From an uncultured Halieaceae bacterium (lineage in GTDB: Bacteria > Pseudomonadota > Gammaproteobacteria > Pseudomonadales > Halieaceae), in NCBI GenBank assembly GCA_913056165.1, contig CAJXMD010000003.1:1-64000 (forward strand): a stretch of 64,000 nucleotides of DNA. Direction: 5' to 3'. Under the pieces are notes generated by a model. It searched no databases and was not told the origin of the DNA. It was given only the letters and a program-made list of their open reading frames with translations. The stretch's first letter is position 1; the number at the start of each line of letters is the position of its first letter. This document shows positions 9,356 through 20,277 of this stretch, in pieces. The translations under genes were made by a program, and so were the position numbers.

Positions 9356-10783
9356 ATGGGTCAAACCCTTTACGACAAGCTGTGGAGCAGTCATTTAGTA
9401 GAGGAACGTGAGGACGGTACAGCGCTGATTTACATCGATCGCCAGTTACTGCACGAGGTTACCTCTCCACAGGCGTTCGAGGGACTGCGCTTGGCGGGTC
9501 GTCAGCCTTGGCGTATCAGCGCCAATGTCGCGGTGCCTGATCACAATGTGTCCACCCTTGCGTCGGAGCGATCCCAAGGTCTTGCGGGCGTACAGGACTC
9601 GGTTTCTCGAATTCAACTTCAGACACTGGATGATAATTGCGCAGACTTCGGTATCCCCGAGATTCCTCTCGATGACAAGCGCCAGGGCATTGTCCACGTG
9701 ATGGGGCCAGAGCAGGGTGCGACCTTACCGGGTATGACAATTGTGTGCGGCGATTCCCATACCTCAACGCATGGTGCCCTTGGTGCCCTAGCGCATGGCA
9801 TAGGTACGTCAGAGGTAGAGCATGTGCTTGCTACCGGCTGTCTGATCCAGCGTAAGATGAAAAATTTTCGAATCACCGTAGAGGGATCTGTTGGACAAGG
9901 CGTGACCGCGAAGGACATCGCCTTGGCTATTATTGGTGAAATCGGTACCGCGGGCGGTACAGGTCACGCAATCGAATTTGCCGGCAGTGCGATCACCGGG
10001 CTTTCGATGGAGGGTCGAATGACGCTCTGCAACATGGCCATTGAGGCCGGTGCCCGTGCGGGGATGGTTGCGGTCGACGACACAACCCTCGATTACGTGA
10101 AAAAGACCCCTTGGGCCCCAAAGGGAGAGCTATGGGAGCGAGCTGAGCGTTACTGGCGCACTCTCAAAAGCGACCATAACGCGATTTTTGATCGAGACAT
10201 CACGCTGAAAGCCGAAGACATCGTACCTCAAGTTACCTGGGGTACCTCTCCGGAAATGGTTGTGGGAATTGATGGGCGGGTCCCCAACTTTGAAGACATG
10301 CCTTCGGACACGGCCCGCGCGGGCCTGCAGCGAGCGCTGGAGTACATGGGGCTAGAGGCGGGTATGGCGATCACGGACATTCGCCCCGACGTCATCTTTA
10401 TTGGATCCTGCACCAATTCCCGTATTGAAGATATGCGAGCAGCCGCTGCGGTGCTTAAGGGAAGAAAGGTAGCGCCCTCTATCAAGCAAGCGTTGGTGGT
10501 TCCCGGCTCGGGTGTCGTTAAGGCTCAGGCTGAAGCTGAAGGCCTTGACGAGATTTTTATAAGTGCAGGCATGGAGTGGCGTGAGCCCGGCTGCTCGATG
10601 TGCCTCGCGATGAACGCCGATAAGCTGGAGCCTGAACAGCGATGTGCCAGCACCTCGAATCGCAACTTTGAGGGCCGGCAAGGGTCGGGTGGAAGAACCC
10701 ATCTTGTGAGCCCCGCCATGGCGGCGGCTGCAGCGGTAGCAGGCCATTTTGTGAACGTCGAGCATCTGGAGGAGGCTGTTTGA
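9356..10783 (+). CDS. leuC: 3-isopropylmalate dehydratase large subunit
   Basis: Large subunit of isopropylmalate isomerase (475 residues), an aconitase-family enzyme in leucine synthesis. Three cysteines that hold the 4Fe-4S cluster are visible: Cys352 in GSCTNSR and Cys413/Cys416 in CSMC. GGAG sits nine bases before the ATG. The 195-bp gap after rlmKL should contain the promoter for the leu operon; I see no leucine-rich leader peptide. The stop overlaps the leuD start (TGATG). Confidence 0.97.
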   Translation: MGQTLYDKLWSSHLVEEREDGTALIYIDRQLLHEVTSPQAFEGLRLAGRQPWRISANVAVPDHNVSTLASERSQGLAGVQDSVSRIQLQTLDDNCADFGIPEIPLDDKRQGIVHVMGPEQGATLPGMTIVCGDSHTSTHGALGALAHGIGTSEVEHVLATGCLIQRKMKNFRITVEGSVGQGVTAKDIALAIIGEIGTAGGTGHAIEFAGSAITGLSMEGRMTLCNMAIEAGARAGMVAVDDTTLDYVKKTPWAPKGELWERAERYWRTLKSDHNAIFDRDITLKAEDIVPQVTWGTSPEMVVGIDGRVPNFEDMPSDTARAGLQRALEYMGLEAGMAITDIRPDVIFIGSCTNSRIEDMRAAAAVLKGRKVAPSIKQALVVPGSGVVKAQAEAEGLDEIFISAGMEWREPGCSMCLAMNADKLEPEQRCASTSNRNFEGRQGSGGRTHLVSPAMAAAAAVAGHFVNVEHLEEAV

Positions 10784-11433
10784 TGGAGCCGTTTATCGTT
10801 CATGAAGGTCTCGTCGCGCCTATGGATCGCGCTAACGTAGACACCGATCTCATCATGCCGAAACAGTTTTTGAAATCTATCCGTCGGAGCGGTTTCGGGC
10901 CCAATTTATTCGACGATTTACGATACCTTGATGAGGGTGTCCCTGATGCGGACAATAGCAAGCGTCCTCTCAATCCTGAGTTTCCTTTAAATTTTCCTCG
11001 GTACCAGGGTGCGTCCATCCTGCTCGCCAGAGAAAATTTTGGCTGTGGTTCCAGTCGCGAACATGCACCTTGGGCACTGGTTGACTATGGATTTCGTGCG
11101 GTCATTGCACCCAGTTTTGCGGATATTTTTCGGTCCAACTGTTTTAAAAACGGGTTGCTGCCGATTGAATTGGATGAGGCTGTTGTTGAGCAATTGTTCC
11201 GAGCGATGTATGAACAGGATGGCTTCAGGCTAAAAATTGATCTGTCAGAGCAGCGTATCGAGGGTTTTGGCAGTGAGAGCCTGAGATTTGACGTGGACGA
11301 ATTCCGAAAGGATTGTCTTCTGAAAGGACTGGATGATATTGGGATTACTTTGCAGCGAGAAAGTGCAATACGGCAGTTTGAGGAGACGCATCGGCATCAG
11401 TTTCCCTGGGTGTTCGATGTCGTGGAAATCTGA
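10783..11433 (+). CDS. leuD: 3-isopropylmalate dehydratase small subunit
   Basis: Small (swivel) subunit of isopropylmalate isomerase, 216 residues, partner of LeuC. The N-terminal [16 protein letters not shown] and the [14 protein letters not shown] motif are diagnostic. I place the start at ATG 10783 rather than the TTG one codon upstream because it overlaps the leuC stop as TGATG. Its own stop overlaps the leuB start in the same way, so leuCDB is translationally coupled. Confidence 0.97.
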   Translation: MEPFIVHEGLVAPMDRANVDTDLIMPKQFLKSIRRSGFGPNLFDDLRYLDEGVPDADNSKRPLNPEFPLNFPRYQGASILLARENFGCGSSREHAPWALVDYGFRAVIAPSFADIFRSNCFKNGLLPIELDEAVVEQLFRAMYEQDGFRLKIDLSEQRIEGFGSESLRFDVDEFRKDCLLKGLDDIGITLQRESAIRQFEETHRHQFPWVFDVVEI

Positions 11434-12524
11434 TGACCCAAAACATACTCCTATTACCCGGTGATGGAATCGGGCCCGAGGTAGTGGCTCAAGCCGAACG
11501 GGTTCTTGCAGAGGTCGCGGGATCGTTTAGTCTCTCGCTGGAGCTTGATACCGCCAATTTGGGTGGCGTCGCCATTGATAGGGAGGGAGCAGCTTTTCCC
11601 GCGTCGACCCGCGAGAAGGCCATGGCGGCAGACGCCATTTTGCTCGGTGCAGTTGGGGGTCCCAAGTGGGACACCCTGCCCGCAGCGGAGCGTCCAGAAA
11701 GAGGATTGCTTGCGATTCGCGCAGCTCTCGACCTTTTTGCCAACCTCAGGCCCGCAATATTGTTTCCCCAACTTGCGTCGGCATCCAGCCTAAAGCCAGA
11801 TCTGGTGGCGGGTCTGGACATTCTTATCGTACGCGAATTGACCGGCGGGATTTACTTTGGCGAGCCGAGAGGCATTGATGTCCGGGCAGATGGTCAGCGT
11901 GAAGGTTACAACACCTACCGTTACAGTGAGGGCGAGATTGCTCGGATTGCCCGCCTTGCTTTTGAGCTTGCGGTCAAACGGGGCGGCAGGCTGACCTCTG
12001 TTGACAAGGCCAATGTCCTCGAGGTGACCCAGCTTTGGCGGGAAGTGGTGACGGGCCTGGCTGAGGAGTATCCGAATGTTGCGCTCGAGCACATGTATGT
12101 AGATAACGCCGCCATGCAACTGGTGCGGGCACCAAAGCAATTTGACGTGCTGGTAACGGGTAATATTTTTGGTGACATTCTGTCGGACACTGCCGCAATG
12201 CTAACCGGTTCCATCGGTATGCTGCCCTCAGCATCGCTGAACGAACATGCCAGAGGCCTGTACGAGCCGGTTCATGGTTCCGCCCCCGATATCGCGGGCC
12301 AGGACAAGGCTAATCCTTTGGCAACTATTTTATCTTTAGCCATGATGCTTCGCTACTCACTTAACGCGCCCGAAGCAGCACTTGCCATCGAGGAAGCAGT
12401 TTCTCGGGTACTGGATGCTGGTCTGCGGACTGGGGACATTGCGGAACACGGTCAGGTAAGTGTTGGTACCTCTGCCATGGGTGACGCAGTTATTGAGGCG
12501 CTTCGCTCAGGTCGACGCGATTAA
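11433..12524 (+). CDS. leuB: 3-isopropylmalate dehydrogenase
   Basis: NAD-dependent 3-isopropylmalate dehydrogenase, 363 residues, third enzyme of the leucine branch. The N-terminal [11 protein letters not shown], the [10 protein letters not shown] block and the NIFGDILSD metal/substrate motif followed by [10 protein letters not shown] are all present. It is coupled to leuD by a TGATG overlap and followed after 14 bases by asd, as in Pseudomonas. Confidence 0.97.
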   Translation: MTQNILLLPGDGIGPEVVAQAERVLAEVAGSFSLSLELDTANLGGVAIDREGAAFPASTREKAMAADAILLGAVGGPKWDTLPAAERPERGLLAIRAALDLFANLRPAILFPQLASASSLKPDLVAGLDILIVRELTGGIYFGEPRGIDVRADGQREGYNTYRYSEGEIARIARLAFELAVKRGGRLTSVDKANVLEVTQLWREVVTGLAEEYPNVALEHMYVDNAAMQLVRAPKQFDVLVTGNIFGDILSDTAAMLTGSIGMLPSASLNEHARGLYEPVHGSAPDIAGQDKANPLATILSLAMMLRYSLNAPEAALAIEEAVSRVLDAGLRTGDIAEHGQVSVGTSAMGDAVIEALRSGRRD

Positions 12525-12538
12525 CAGGAGAGCGATAA

Positions 12539-13561
12539 ATGACAGCCAAAATTGATATCGCGCTGGTTGGTGCTACCGGAGCGGTAGGCGAGGCGATGAT
12601 AGACATCCTTGAGCAGCGCGATTTCCCTGTCGGGACCCTGTACCCCCTTGCCTCCGCGCGGTCTGCTGGCAAAACCATTCGCTTCCGCGGGAAGAGCGTG
12701 ACCGTTCAGGATCTGGCCGAATTCGATTTCGCAAAAGCACAGATCGGGCTTTTTTCTGCTGGCGGTGACATTTCCGCAACCTATGCTCCCGTTGCGGCGG
12801 CTGCAGGCTGCGTGGTGGTTGATAACACCTCCCATTTTCGGCGGGACGAGGACATTCCCCTGATCGTACCTGAGGTAAATCCCCACGCCGTCGCCGGATA
12901 CACGACGCGTAACATCATTGCCAATCCGAACTGCTCCACCATTCAAATGCTGGTTGCCCTGAAGCCTATCTACGATGCGGTAGGTATCTCTCGCATCAAC
13001 GTCGCGACCTATCAGGCCGTCAGTGGTACGGGTAAAGAGGGGATCGAGGAGCTCGCAACCCAGACGGCGAAATTACTGAATGGCCAGGCCATAGAATGTA
13101 ATGTGTATCCAAAGCAGATTGCGTTCAATCTACTTCCTCACATCGATACCTTCCAAGACAATGGTTACACGCGAGAAGAGATGAAAATGGTCTGGGAGAC
13201 TCGGAAGATTTTTGAGGATGAGTCTATAGAGATTAATCCCACCTGCGTCCGCGTTCCTGTTTTCTATGGACACAGCGAGGCTGTTCACATCGAGACTGGT
13301 TCAAAATTGACGGCAGAGGATGCCCGACAGCTGCTGTCTGCCGCCCCCGGCGTGACGGTGATTGATGAGCAACGGGATGGTGGTTATTCGACCCCTGTTG
13401 GTGATGCGGCGGGAACGGATCCTGTATTTATCAGCCGAATACGCGAGGATATCTCACACCCTCTTGGTCTCAATCTGTGGGTTGTATCAGACAACGTTAG
13501 AAAGGGCGCGGCGCTCAACAGTGTGCAAATCGCCGAGTTACTGGCACAGAGCTACCTGTAA
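12539..13561 (+). CDS. asd: aspartate-semialdehyde dehydrogenase
   Basis: NADPH-dependent aspartate-semialdehyde dehydrogenase, 340 residues, which reduces aspartyl phosphate and feeds lysine/DAP, threonine and methionine. The NADP motif GATGAVGEAM lies at 11-20, the catalytic cysteine is Cys132 in NPNCSTIQ, and the substrate-binding FYGHSEAVH segment carries the active-site His. AGGAG precedes the ATG. It belongs to the short asd form usual next to fimV. Confidence 0.96.
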   Translation: MTAKIDIALVGATGAVGEAMIDILEQRDFPVGTLYPLASARSAGKTIRFRGKSVTVQDLAEFDFAKAQIGLFSAGGDISATYAPVAAAAGCVVVDNTSHFRRDEDIPLIVPEVNPHAVAGYTTRNIIANPNCSTIQMLVALKPIYDAVGISRINVATYQAVSGTGKEGIEELATQTAKLLNGQAIECNVYPKQIAFNLLPHIDTFQDNGYTREEMKMVWETRKIFEDESIEINPTCVRVPVFYGHSEAVHIETGSKLTAEDARQLLSAAPGVTVIDEQRDGGYSTPVGDAAGTDPVFISRIREDISHPLGLNLWVVSDNVRKGAALNSVQIAELLAQSYL

Positions 13562-13760
13562 CGTGCGCTCACGGAGCCATGACGATTTGTCGTCCTTGGT
13601 GCTACACCCTGAGCTAGATAATCGGGGTAAACTGCAGATCCAGCGGTGCCAAGCCAGATCGCGGGCTCACATAAACTGGACATAAGAGCTCCGTAGCGTC
13701 TTTTTCTTTGGTGGTAGCGAGCATGGAATGCCTGCACGGATGATCGGGGGATGTGGACAT

Positions 13761-15707
13761 ATGAAGACCTGCCAGAGGCTCTGTTTGTTTGCCGGACTCG
13801 TTTTGATAGCCCGTTCGGTGTTTGCCCTCGGGCCGGGAGAGCTAACCCTCAACTCCAGTGTCGACGAACATGGGCTTAAACCCGAGGACATCAGGATTGG
13901 ATTGGCGACGCAGGCAGGTTTTGATCGCCTGAGCGTTGAGCGCGATTACTATTTAACCAAATTACAATATGCGGTGGTTGTTAATACCGCGGGAGCAGGG
14001 TTTCGTCTGACTGCCGATGAGCCACTGGTCGAGCCGGCCTCCCCAGAAACCCCCAGCGTAACCAGCAGTTATTCCGGGGGCGATGGCTCTGCAGCGCTTG
14101 CCAAGACCAGTAGCCCCATTAACAAGCAAAACGATCGCGATGTTCAGCCAGTTCCTGTCGCGGGGGGTAAGTATCTGGTTACCCCTGAGGACACTCTGTG
14201 GAATATAGGGTCATCAGCCGCGCTTCCCGGAATCTCTGTTCAGCAGACGATGCTCGCGATCTTTGCGATGAACCCCAGAGCCTTTGCTGGCGATAATATA
14301 AACGGATTGATGGCGGGCTATGTTCTAACTCTTCCCACTGAGGCCGACCTTGCTATGGGGGTTTCTGAAGCGATTCGTGCAGTTAAATCCCAAGATGGCG
14401 ATTGGACGAGAGAAACCCGGAATCAGTCCGCCTCGAGAGTCGGCACGGATAGTGATCTCAATCCTGACAGTGCTACCGACCTCTCATCGGATGCGGACGC
14501 CGATATTCTTGGGTCGTCAGATGCCCATTTAGCGGCTGACGTGGGTGAAGCTGCGCGTGTATTGATACCCTCGGATGCAAGCGATGACTCGCCACAGATC
14601 CAAGACGCGTTCGGGACATCCGCGGCTACAAATGCTGCTGAAACGATGGACAGCGAGGAAGGGAACCGAGCCTCCCTTGCGGGGATCGAAGCACAGCTCG
14701 CTGACTTGTCGGGAGAGATTAGTAATTTACATGAGCTGGTTGCCATCAGAGACAGACAGATAGCCGAGCTTCAAACCTCTATGGCTGCGCGGCAAAAACC
14801 CACGAATGCCTCAGATCAGACCAAATGGTTGCGTTGGCTTATGTTTTGTATGGCGGCGATCTGTCTTGGAGCGTTGGCGCTTCTTCTCAGCCGGTGGCGA
14901 CGTTTGAAGGGTCAATCTGAAGAACCGGCGGAGGTTGAAGGGTCGATTGAGCAACCGCCAAGCTCGGCTTCCGATACAGTCTCTCGAGGGGCTGGCTCCG
15001 CTGCCTCAGACGGGACTCCAATGGTCCTCGACGCTGCCGCGAGTGAGGCGCTTGCAGAAGCGGAGATCTATGTCTCCTACGGGCGTCACCAGCAGGCGAT
15101 TAACGTTCTGTCTGCTGTTGCAGACGAGGGTGCTGGGCACTCAGCGGCAGAACTTTACTGCAAAATGATAGACATCGCGCTTGATAACGATCGTTTTGAA
15201 GAGGCGCTTGAGTGGCTTGAAAAAGTTGAGGCAACGGGGTCGGAAGAACAGGTTGCTCGCGCCACTAAGGCCGTGAAAAAAAATGAGATTGAATTATCTG
15301 CTCTTGCCTCTCACTTACCCGAGTCCAGCGATGAAGAGCCGCTCGCTCCTCAAGCGGACCGGCCAATCGACAGCATGGAATCGGCTAGCCAAGCATTTGA
15401 TCCGGACGCCGTCGGAGTCTTATCGGTAGATGCGGAAACGTCCTCGGATTCAACATCGCAATCCGAGTTGGCGGCGGAATTAGGAACCGATGCGGCGCTT
15501 CTTCCTGAGCAACCCGCTCAGCCGGAGGCCGAGGGTTTGGTATATGCCACCGAGACTGATCCAATGGATGCCAAGCTCGATTTGGCTCGTGCTTACATCG
15601 ACATGGGTGACGAGGAAGGTGCGCGTCCCATATTAGAAGACGTGGTGACCAACGGTGATTTAAGACAACAGGCAGAAGCGCGGGATCTGCTAATTCACCT
15701 TGATTGA
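13761..15707 (+). CDS. fimV: FimV-like pilus/polarity assembly protein
   Basis: A 648-residue inner-membrane protein of the FimV/HubP family, involved in type IV pilus assembly and cell-pole organisation. A signal peptide (about 1-22, cleaved after VFA) precedes the typical LGPGELTLNS start of the mature protein. A LysM-like domain (YLVTPEDTLWNIG) follows near 150-200, then an acidic low-complexity stretch, a coiled coil (about 300-345), a transmembrane helix (about 355-380), a TPR-like part and the conserved C-terminal FimV domain (KLDLARAYIDMGD). I prefer ATG 13761 because the signal peptide starts there; an upstream ATG at 13728 adds 11 unlikely residues. Shorter than Pseudomonas FimV. Gene order asd-fimV-truA supports the call. 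Confidence 0.88.
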   Translation: MKTCQRLCLFAGLVLIARSVFALGPGELTLNSSVDEHGLKPEDIRIGLATQAGFDRLSVERDYYLTKLQYAVVVNTAGAGFRLTADEPLVEPASPETPSVTSSYSGGDGSAALAKTSSPINKQNDRDVQPVPVAGGKYLVTPEDTLWNIGSSAALPGISVQQTMLAIFAMNPRAFAGDNINGLMAGYVLTLPTEADLAMGVSEAIRAVKSQDGDWTRETRNQSASRVGTDSDLNPDSATDLSSDADADILGSSDAHLAADVGEAARVLIPSDASDDSPQIQDAFGTSAATNAAETMDSEEGNRASLAGIEAQLADLSGEISNLHELVAIRDRQIAELQTSMAARQKPTNASDQTKWLRWLMFCMAAICLGALALLLSRWRRLKGQSEEPAEVEGSIEQPPSSASDTVSRGAGSAASDGTPMVLDAAASEALAEAEIYVSYGRHQQAINVLSAVADEGAGHSAAELYCKMIDIALDNDRFEEALEWLEKVEATGSEEQVARATKAVKKNEIELSALASHLPESSDEEPLAPQADRPIDSMESASQAFDPDAVGVLSVDAETSSDSTSQSELAAELGTDAALLPEQPAQPEAEGLVYATETDPMDAKLDLARAYIDMGDEEGARPILEDVVTNGDLRQQAEARDLLIHLD

Positions 15708-16545
15708 TACCGAACATACCTTCGACCCTACCCCCTGGACGGCGGGTACCCGAGCAGCCCTGAGAATTGAATACCATGGGTCGGCCTACAGCGGGTGGCA
15801 AGCCCAACCGCACCTCTCTGTGGTAACCGTGCAAGAGCGTCTCGAGGAAGCCTTAAGCGCGGTGGCGAATCAGCCGATTAGAACTCACTGCGCGGGGCGA
15901 ACCGATGCGGGAGTCCATGGGGTTGGCCAGATCGTTCATTTTGATGACCCAGTCGGCAGGAGTGCGAAGGCGTGGGTTATGGGTTCGAACAGTTATTTGC
16001 CCAGTGACATCCGCGTCCATTGGGTGACTTCGGTGGCCCCATCATTCCACGCTCGCCACAGCGCTCTTTGGCGGCGGTATCGGTATGTAATCGCCAATAC
16101 TGCCGTGCGACCGGCACAGCTCGCTGAGCTGGTGGCCTGGCAGCGGCGACATCTTGATGTCAATAAAATGCAGGCTGCCGCTGAAGCCTTGCTCGGAGAG
16201 CACGATTTTTCTGCCTTTCGTGCGGCGCAGTGTCAGGCCAACAGTCCTATTCGCCACATTCATGCACTTGACCTAGTGCGCTGGCGGGACTTTGTTCTCC
16301 TCGATATCACCGCAAACGCATTCCTTCACCACATGGTGCGCAATATCGCCGGTGCTTTGATGCTCGTGGGTGCTGGTCATCGGCCTGTTTCATGGCTAAA
16401 AGAACTGCTGGAGGGCCGCGACAGAACCCTTGGGGCCGATACAGCCTCAGGCGCTGGCCTTTATCTCACCGGGGTCGGGTACCCCGCAGAATATGCGCTT
16501 CCCGAGCCCCCCGATGGCCCGTCTTGGCTGACCGGTTGTCTCTAG
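15700..16545 (+). CDS. truA: tRNA pseudouridine(38-40) synthase
   Basis: TruA, 281 residues, isomerises uridines 38-40 in the anticodon arm. The catalytic Asp69 lies in GRTDAGVHG, and the IEYHGSAYSGWQ start and FLHHMVRNIAGAL motif are typical. The start is a TTG at 15700 that overlaps the fimV stop by eight bases; no ATG or GTG exists before the conserved part, so translation is probably coupled. Confidence 0.95.
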   Translation: MIDTEHTFDPTPWTAGTRAALRIEYHGSAYSGWQAQPHLSVVTVQERLEEALSAVANQPIRTHCAGRTDAGVHGVGQIVHFDDPVGRSAKAWVMGSNSYLPSDIRVHWVTSVAPSFHARHSALWRRYRYVIANTAVRPAQLAELVAWQRRHLDVNKMQAAAEALLGEHDFSAFRAAQCQANSPIRHIHALDLVRWRDFVLLDITANAFLHHMVRNIAGALMLVGAGHRPVSWLKELLEGRDRTLGADTASGAGLYLTGVGYPAEYALPEPPDGPSWLTGCL

Positions 16546-16604
16546 TCTTCGCCCAGATCTGCTACACTCTCGCCGCGTCTTGAATTGCCTCCATGAGGAA
16601 CCCG

Positions 16605-17240
16605 GTGACAGTGCAGGTCAAAGTTTGTGGAATCACACGCCCGGAGGACGCATTGGTAGCGGTTCGCTATGGTGTGCATGCCATCGGGTTACTGTTCTGG
16701 TCGGGCAGCAAACGCGCGGTCTCCCTGGAGCAGGCGAGAGCCATCTGTGAGGTGATTCCTCCGTTCGTGGCGGTAGTGGGTCTCTTCGTTGACCCGAAAG
16801 AGGAAGAGGTGGCGTCCGCACTTTCCGCGGTACCGATCAATCTGTTGCAGATGCACGGTAGCGAGTCCCCGGCTTTTTGCCGCCAGTGGCAGATCCCTTA
16901 TATCAAGGCGCTGAAAGTGGAGCCGGGTTCAGATTTGACGGAGCAGGCAGCTCAATACAAGGAGGCCAGAGGCTTTCTTTTGGATTCTGTTCACGATGGG
17001 CAGTTTGGGGGGACAGGGCAGCAATTCGACTGGACGCTTATACCTGACAATTTTGCCCGACCGATCATTTTGGCGGGCGGTCTCAACCCCGCTACTGTTG
17101 GGGAGGCAATAACCAGTTTGCAGCCGTCGGCGGTAGACGTCAGTTCCGGGGTCGAAATTTCTCCCGGGAACAAGGACCCTGAGAAGATCAGGCAATTTAT
17201 GAAAGCCGTCAAAGCGGCCGAGAAGGTGGTAACAACATGA
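16605..17240 (+). CDS. trpF: phosphoribosylanthranilate isomerase
   Basis: TrpF, about 211 residues, a TIM-barrel enzyme in tryptophan synthesis. [11 protein letters not shown] carries the general-base cysteine, and FLLDS, LAGGLNP and VDVSSGVE bind the phosphate and product. I favour GTG 16605 because GAGGA (16595-16599) is correctly spaced; ATG 16593 in the same frame has no visible ribosome site. The stop overlaps the trpB start (ATGA). Confidence 0.95.
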   Translation: MTVQVKVCGITRPEDALVAVRYGVHAIGLLFWSGSKRAVSLEQARAICEVIPPFVAVVGLFVDPKEEEVASALSAVPINLLQMHGSESPAFCRQWQIPYIKALKVEPGSDLTEQAAQYKEARGFLLDSVHDGQFGGTGQQFDWTLIPDNFARPIILAGGLNPATVGEAITSLQPSAVDVSSGVEISPGNKDPEKIRQFMKAVKAAEKVVTT

Positions 17241-18457
17241 CAGAAATGCGCAGCCCGGAGTTCTTTGCTTCCGTTCCTGATCCTCAGGGACGATTCGGTC
17301 CCTATGGCGGCAAATTCGTTGCGGAGACGCTAATGACGGCGCTGGCCGATCTTGAGGCGCTGTACAGGGATCTCTCCAAAGATCCAGATTTTCAGCGGGA
17401 GTTCGATACGGACCTCGCTCACTATGTGGGACGGCCTTCACCTCTCTACGAAGCGGCACGGATATCTGATGAAATCGGCGGTGCTCGTATCTTTTTGAAG
17501 CGGGAAGATCTGAACCATACCGGCGCTCACAAGGTGAACAACACAATTGGTCAGGCGTTGCTAGCCAAGCATATGGGTAAAAAGCGGGTGATTGCGGAGA
17601 CCGGTGCTGGTCAGCACGGAGTCGCCAGTGCCACGGTTGCGGCCCGACTCGGCCTGGAGTGCCACGTGTTTATGGGCGCTGAAGACGTCAAGCGTCAGGC
17701 GCTCAATGTCTACCGGATGAAGCTTCTTGGTGCCGAGGTTGTCCCGGTTACCTCGGGCTCAAGAACCCTCAAGGACGCTATGAATGAGGCGCTTCGGGAT
17801 TGGGTTACTTATGTCGATAGTACTTTTTATATCATTGGAACGGTCGCCGGTCCCCATCCTTATCCTATGTTGGTTCGTGACTTCCAGAGCGTGATAGGAC
17901 GCGAGGCTCGTCGGCAGTGTCTGGAGCGCAATGGGCGATTGCCCGACGCGCTGGTCGCCTGTGTCGGTGGTGGTTCAAACGCCATCGGGCTCTTTCATCC
18001 ATTTTTACCCGATGAGGGTGTTGCCATGTACGGCGTAGAAGCGGGCGGTCATGGAGTTGAAACCGGGGAACACGCGGCTCCCCTGTCAGCGGGTACTCCC
18101 GGCGTTCTGCACGGCAATCGAACTTACCTGATGCAGGATGAAAACGGCCAGATACTCCATACACATTCGGTGTCGGCGGGTTTGGATTACCCCGGTGTTG
18201 GTCCCGAGCACGCTTGGCTCAAGGACATAGGGCGAGTTCAATACGTGTCCGCAAATGACGATGAGGCACTTGCAGCCTTTCACCGATGGACGCGGATGGA
18301 GGGTATTATGCCGGCTCTCGAGACGGCCCATGCTCTCGCGTACGCGGAAAGGCTAGCCGCTGACATGTCACCAGAGCAGCACATCGTCGTAAACCTCTCC
18401 GGTCGAGGCGACAAGGACATTCTCACGGTCGCGGCCATTGACGGTATAGAACTTTAA
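17237..18457 (+). CDS. trpB: tryptophan synthase beta chain
   Basis: PLP-dependent beta subunit of tryptophan synthase, 406 residues. The PLP lysine is Lys99 in HTGAHKVNN; the glutamate in ETGAGQHG and the phosphate-binding GGGSNAIG loop are present. It is coupled to trpF by a 4-bp overlap. In Pseudomonas trpBA sits elsewhere, whereas here trpF-trpB-trpA are together, as in several other gammaproteobacteria. Confidence 0.97.
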   Translation: MTEMRSPEFFASVPDPQGRFGPYGGKFVAETLMTALADLEALYRDLSKDPDFQREFDTDLAHYVGRPSPLYEAARISDEIGGARIFLKREDLNHTGAHKVNNTIGQALLAKHMGKKRVIAETGAGQHGVASATVAARLGLECHVFMGAEDVKRQALNVYRMKLLGAEVVPVTSGSRTLKDAMNEALRDWVTYVDSTFYIIGTVAGPHPYPMLVRDFQSVIGREARRQCLERNGRLPDALVACVGGGSNAIGLFHPFLPDEGVAMYGVEAGGHGVETGEHAAPLSAGTPGVLHGNRTYLMQDENGQILHTHSVSAGLDYPGVGPEHAWLKDIGRVQYVSANDDEALAAFHRWTRMEGIMPALETAHALAYAERLAADMSPEQHIVVNLSGRGDKDILTVAAIDGIEL

Positions 18458-18476
18458 GACTTTTTCAGGACGATTT

Positions 18477-19304
18477 GTGACCAGACTGACTTCATGTTTC
18501 GAGCGGCTCAAAAATGAAGGCCGCAAAGCGGTAATTCCCTACATAGTGGCGGGCGATCCCTCGAGGTTTGGCACGGTCCCGCTCATGCATCGGCTGGTTG
18601 ACGCGGGGGCCGATATCGTCGAACTAGGTGTTCCTTTCTCGGATCCCATGTCAGAAGGGCCCGTGATTCAGAAAGGCCATGAGCGGGCGCTTGATAACGG
18701 CATTAGCCTACGTGACGTGCTGGGCATGGTGGCTGATTTCCGACAACATGATTCGTCGACCCCTGTGGTTGTGATGGGCTATGCCAATCCGGTGGAACGC
18801 ATGGGCTACGCGAGTTTTGCGACTGCTTGTGCAGAGGTTGGCGTGGACGGCCTGATCACTGTGGACCTCCCGCCTGAGGAGGTTGATTCTCTCAGGGATC
18901 AGTTGGAGCTCGTCGGTATCGACAATATTTTCCTTATTTCTCCCACCACCCCCGAGCCGCGAATCAAGACCATCGTGCAAAGTGCATCGGGCTTCATTTA
19001 TTACGTCGCGGTCAAGGGTGTCACTGGCGCAGGGCATCTGGACACCGCCGACGTTGCGTCCTACATGACGAAGATCAAAGAGGCGACGACTCTGCCTGTA
19101 TGCGTGGGCTTCGGGATCAAGGATGCTGCCTCCGCTGGGGCTGTCGCTGGGGTGGCAGATGGTGCGGTGGTTGGCAGCGCGCTCATCGACACTATGGCCC
19201 AAACCATTGCTAATGGGGGTAGTGAAGAGCTGGCGACTGATAACGCCATTAGTTTGCTCAAAAGCATCCGGAATGGCGTTGATAACGTACCTACCGGGGT
19301 CTAA
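18477..19304 (+). CDS. trpA: tryptophan synthase alpha chain
   Basis: Alpha subunit of tryptophan synthase, 275 residues, which cleaves indole-3-glycerol phosphate and channels indole to TrpB. Catalytic Glu49 is present in ELGVPFSD. The position of the second catalytic acid, normally Asp60 (ADG), is Glu60 here (SEG), a variant seen in some other bacteria. GVTGAGH and the GFGIKDA phosphate loop are intact. The start is GTG 18477, 19 bases after trpB. Confidence 0.95.
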   Translation: MTRLTSCFERLKNEGRKAVIPYIVAGDPSRFGTVPLMHRLVDAGADIVELGVPFSDPMSEGPVIQKGHERALDNGISLRDVLGMVADFRQHDSSTPVVVMGYANPVERMGYASFATACAEVGVDGLITVDLPPEEVDSLRDQLELVGIDNIFLISPTTPEPRIKTIVQSASGFIYYVAVKGVTGAGHLDTADVASYMTKIKEATTLPVCVGFGIKDAASAGAVAGVADGAVVGSALIDTMAQTIANGGSEELATDNAISLLKSIRNGVDNVPTGV

Positions 19305-19305
19305 T

Positions 19306-19322
19306 ACCCCGAGGGTATAATG
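19306..19322 (+). promoter_or_regulatory. small inverted repeat and TATAAT before accD
   Basis: The gap between trpA and accD contains a perfect 5-bp-arm inverted repeat (TACCC-CGA-GGGTA, 19306-19318) running into a consensus TATAAT (19317-19322). No good -35 box lies 16-18 bases upstream, so this is a weak promoter candidate for accD-folC rather than an established one. Confidence 0.3.
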
Positions 19323-19348
19323 CACGGTTACGCCGTCCGGAGTTTGCT

Positions 19349-20230
19349 ATGAGCTGGATCGATAAGATACTTCCGTCTGGGGTCCGCAAGGACGAAACAC
19401 CCTCCCGTCGAGCGAGTGTTCCCGAGGGACTCTGGAAGAAGTGCGTTAATTGCGATGCCGCTTTGTATCGACCCGATCTTGAGCGTAATCAGGAAGTATG
19501 TCCCAAGTGTGATCACCACATGCGTATTGGGGCGCGGCAGCGACTCGATATTTTTCTGGATGCCAACGGCAGGCAGGAGCTCTTTGCGGACCTGGAGCCT
19601 GTAGACCGCCTCAAGTTTAAGGACAAAAGAAAATACAAGGAGCGGTTGAGCGCTGCGCAGAAAAGTACCGGAGAGAAAGACGCGCTGATTGCCATGGCTG
19701 GAAAGCTCAACGGGCTCCAGTTGGTGGCGGTCGCTTTCGAGTTCAACTTTCACGGTGGATCCATGGGCTATGCGGTGGGAGAGAAATTTACTCGAGCCGC
19801 CACTCACGCCCTTGAGCACAGGCTGCCGCTGGTATGTTTCGCTGCTTCCGGAGGCGCTCGCATGCAGGAGGCCCTGATCTCACTGATGCAGATGGCCAAG
19901 ACCTCTGCTGTTCTGGAGCGAATGAAAGTCGCTGGGGTTCCGTTTATTTCGGTGCTTACCGACCCGATTTACGGAGGCGTGTCCGCTTCCCTTGCTTTGC
20001 TGGGTGATATTAACGTCGCAGAGCCAGGAGCCAGAGCGGGTTTCGCGGGCCCAAACATTATCGAGCAGACAATTCGTCAGAAGTTGCCGAAGGGCTTTCA
20101 GCGAAGTGAGTTTCTTCTAGAGCACGGCGCGATCGATATGATCGTCCACCGTAGCGACATGCGCGACACCCTTGCTCGCCTGTTGGAAAAAATGACGGGT
20201 GTTGTTGTGGCCGCGGAGGCAGAAGCGTAG
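19349..20230 (+). CDS. accD: acetyl-CoA carboxylase carboxyltransferase beta subunit
   Basis: AccD, 293 residues, beta subunit of the carboxyltransferase that makes malonyl-CoA. The N-terminal zinc ribbon uses Cys32, Cys35, Cys51 and Cys54 (CVNC and CPKC). The crotonase-like body has the [13 protein letters not shown] oxyanion motif and the [10 protein letters not shown] block. GGAG precedes the ATG. The accD-folC-dedD-cvpA-purF order is the classic gammaproteobacterial one. Confidence 0.97.
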   Translation: MSWIDKILPSGVRKDETPSRRASVPEGLWKKCVNCDAALYRPDLERNQEVCPKCDHHMRIGARQRLDIFLDANGRQELFADLEPVDRLKFKDKRKYKERLSAAQKSTGEKDALIAMAGKLNGLQLVAVAFEFNFHGGSMGYAVGEKFTRAATHALEHRLPLVCFAASGGARMQEALISLMQMAKTSAVLERMKVAGVPFISVLTDPIYGGVSASLALLGDINVAEPGARAGFAGPNIIEQTIRQKLPKGFQRSEFLLEHGAIDMIVHRSDMRDTLARLLEKMTGVVVAAEAEA

Positions 20231-20277
20231 CGAGATGCGCCCCCGGGTAGGATTTCATACCCTTGGAGGCTGGTACC

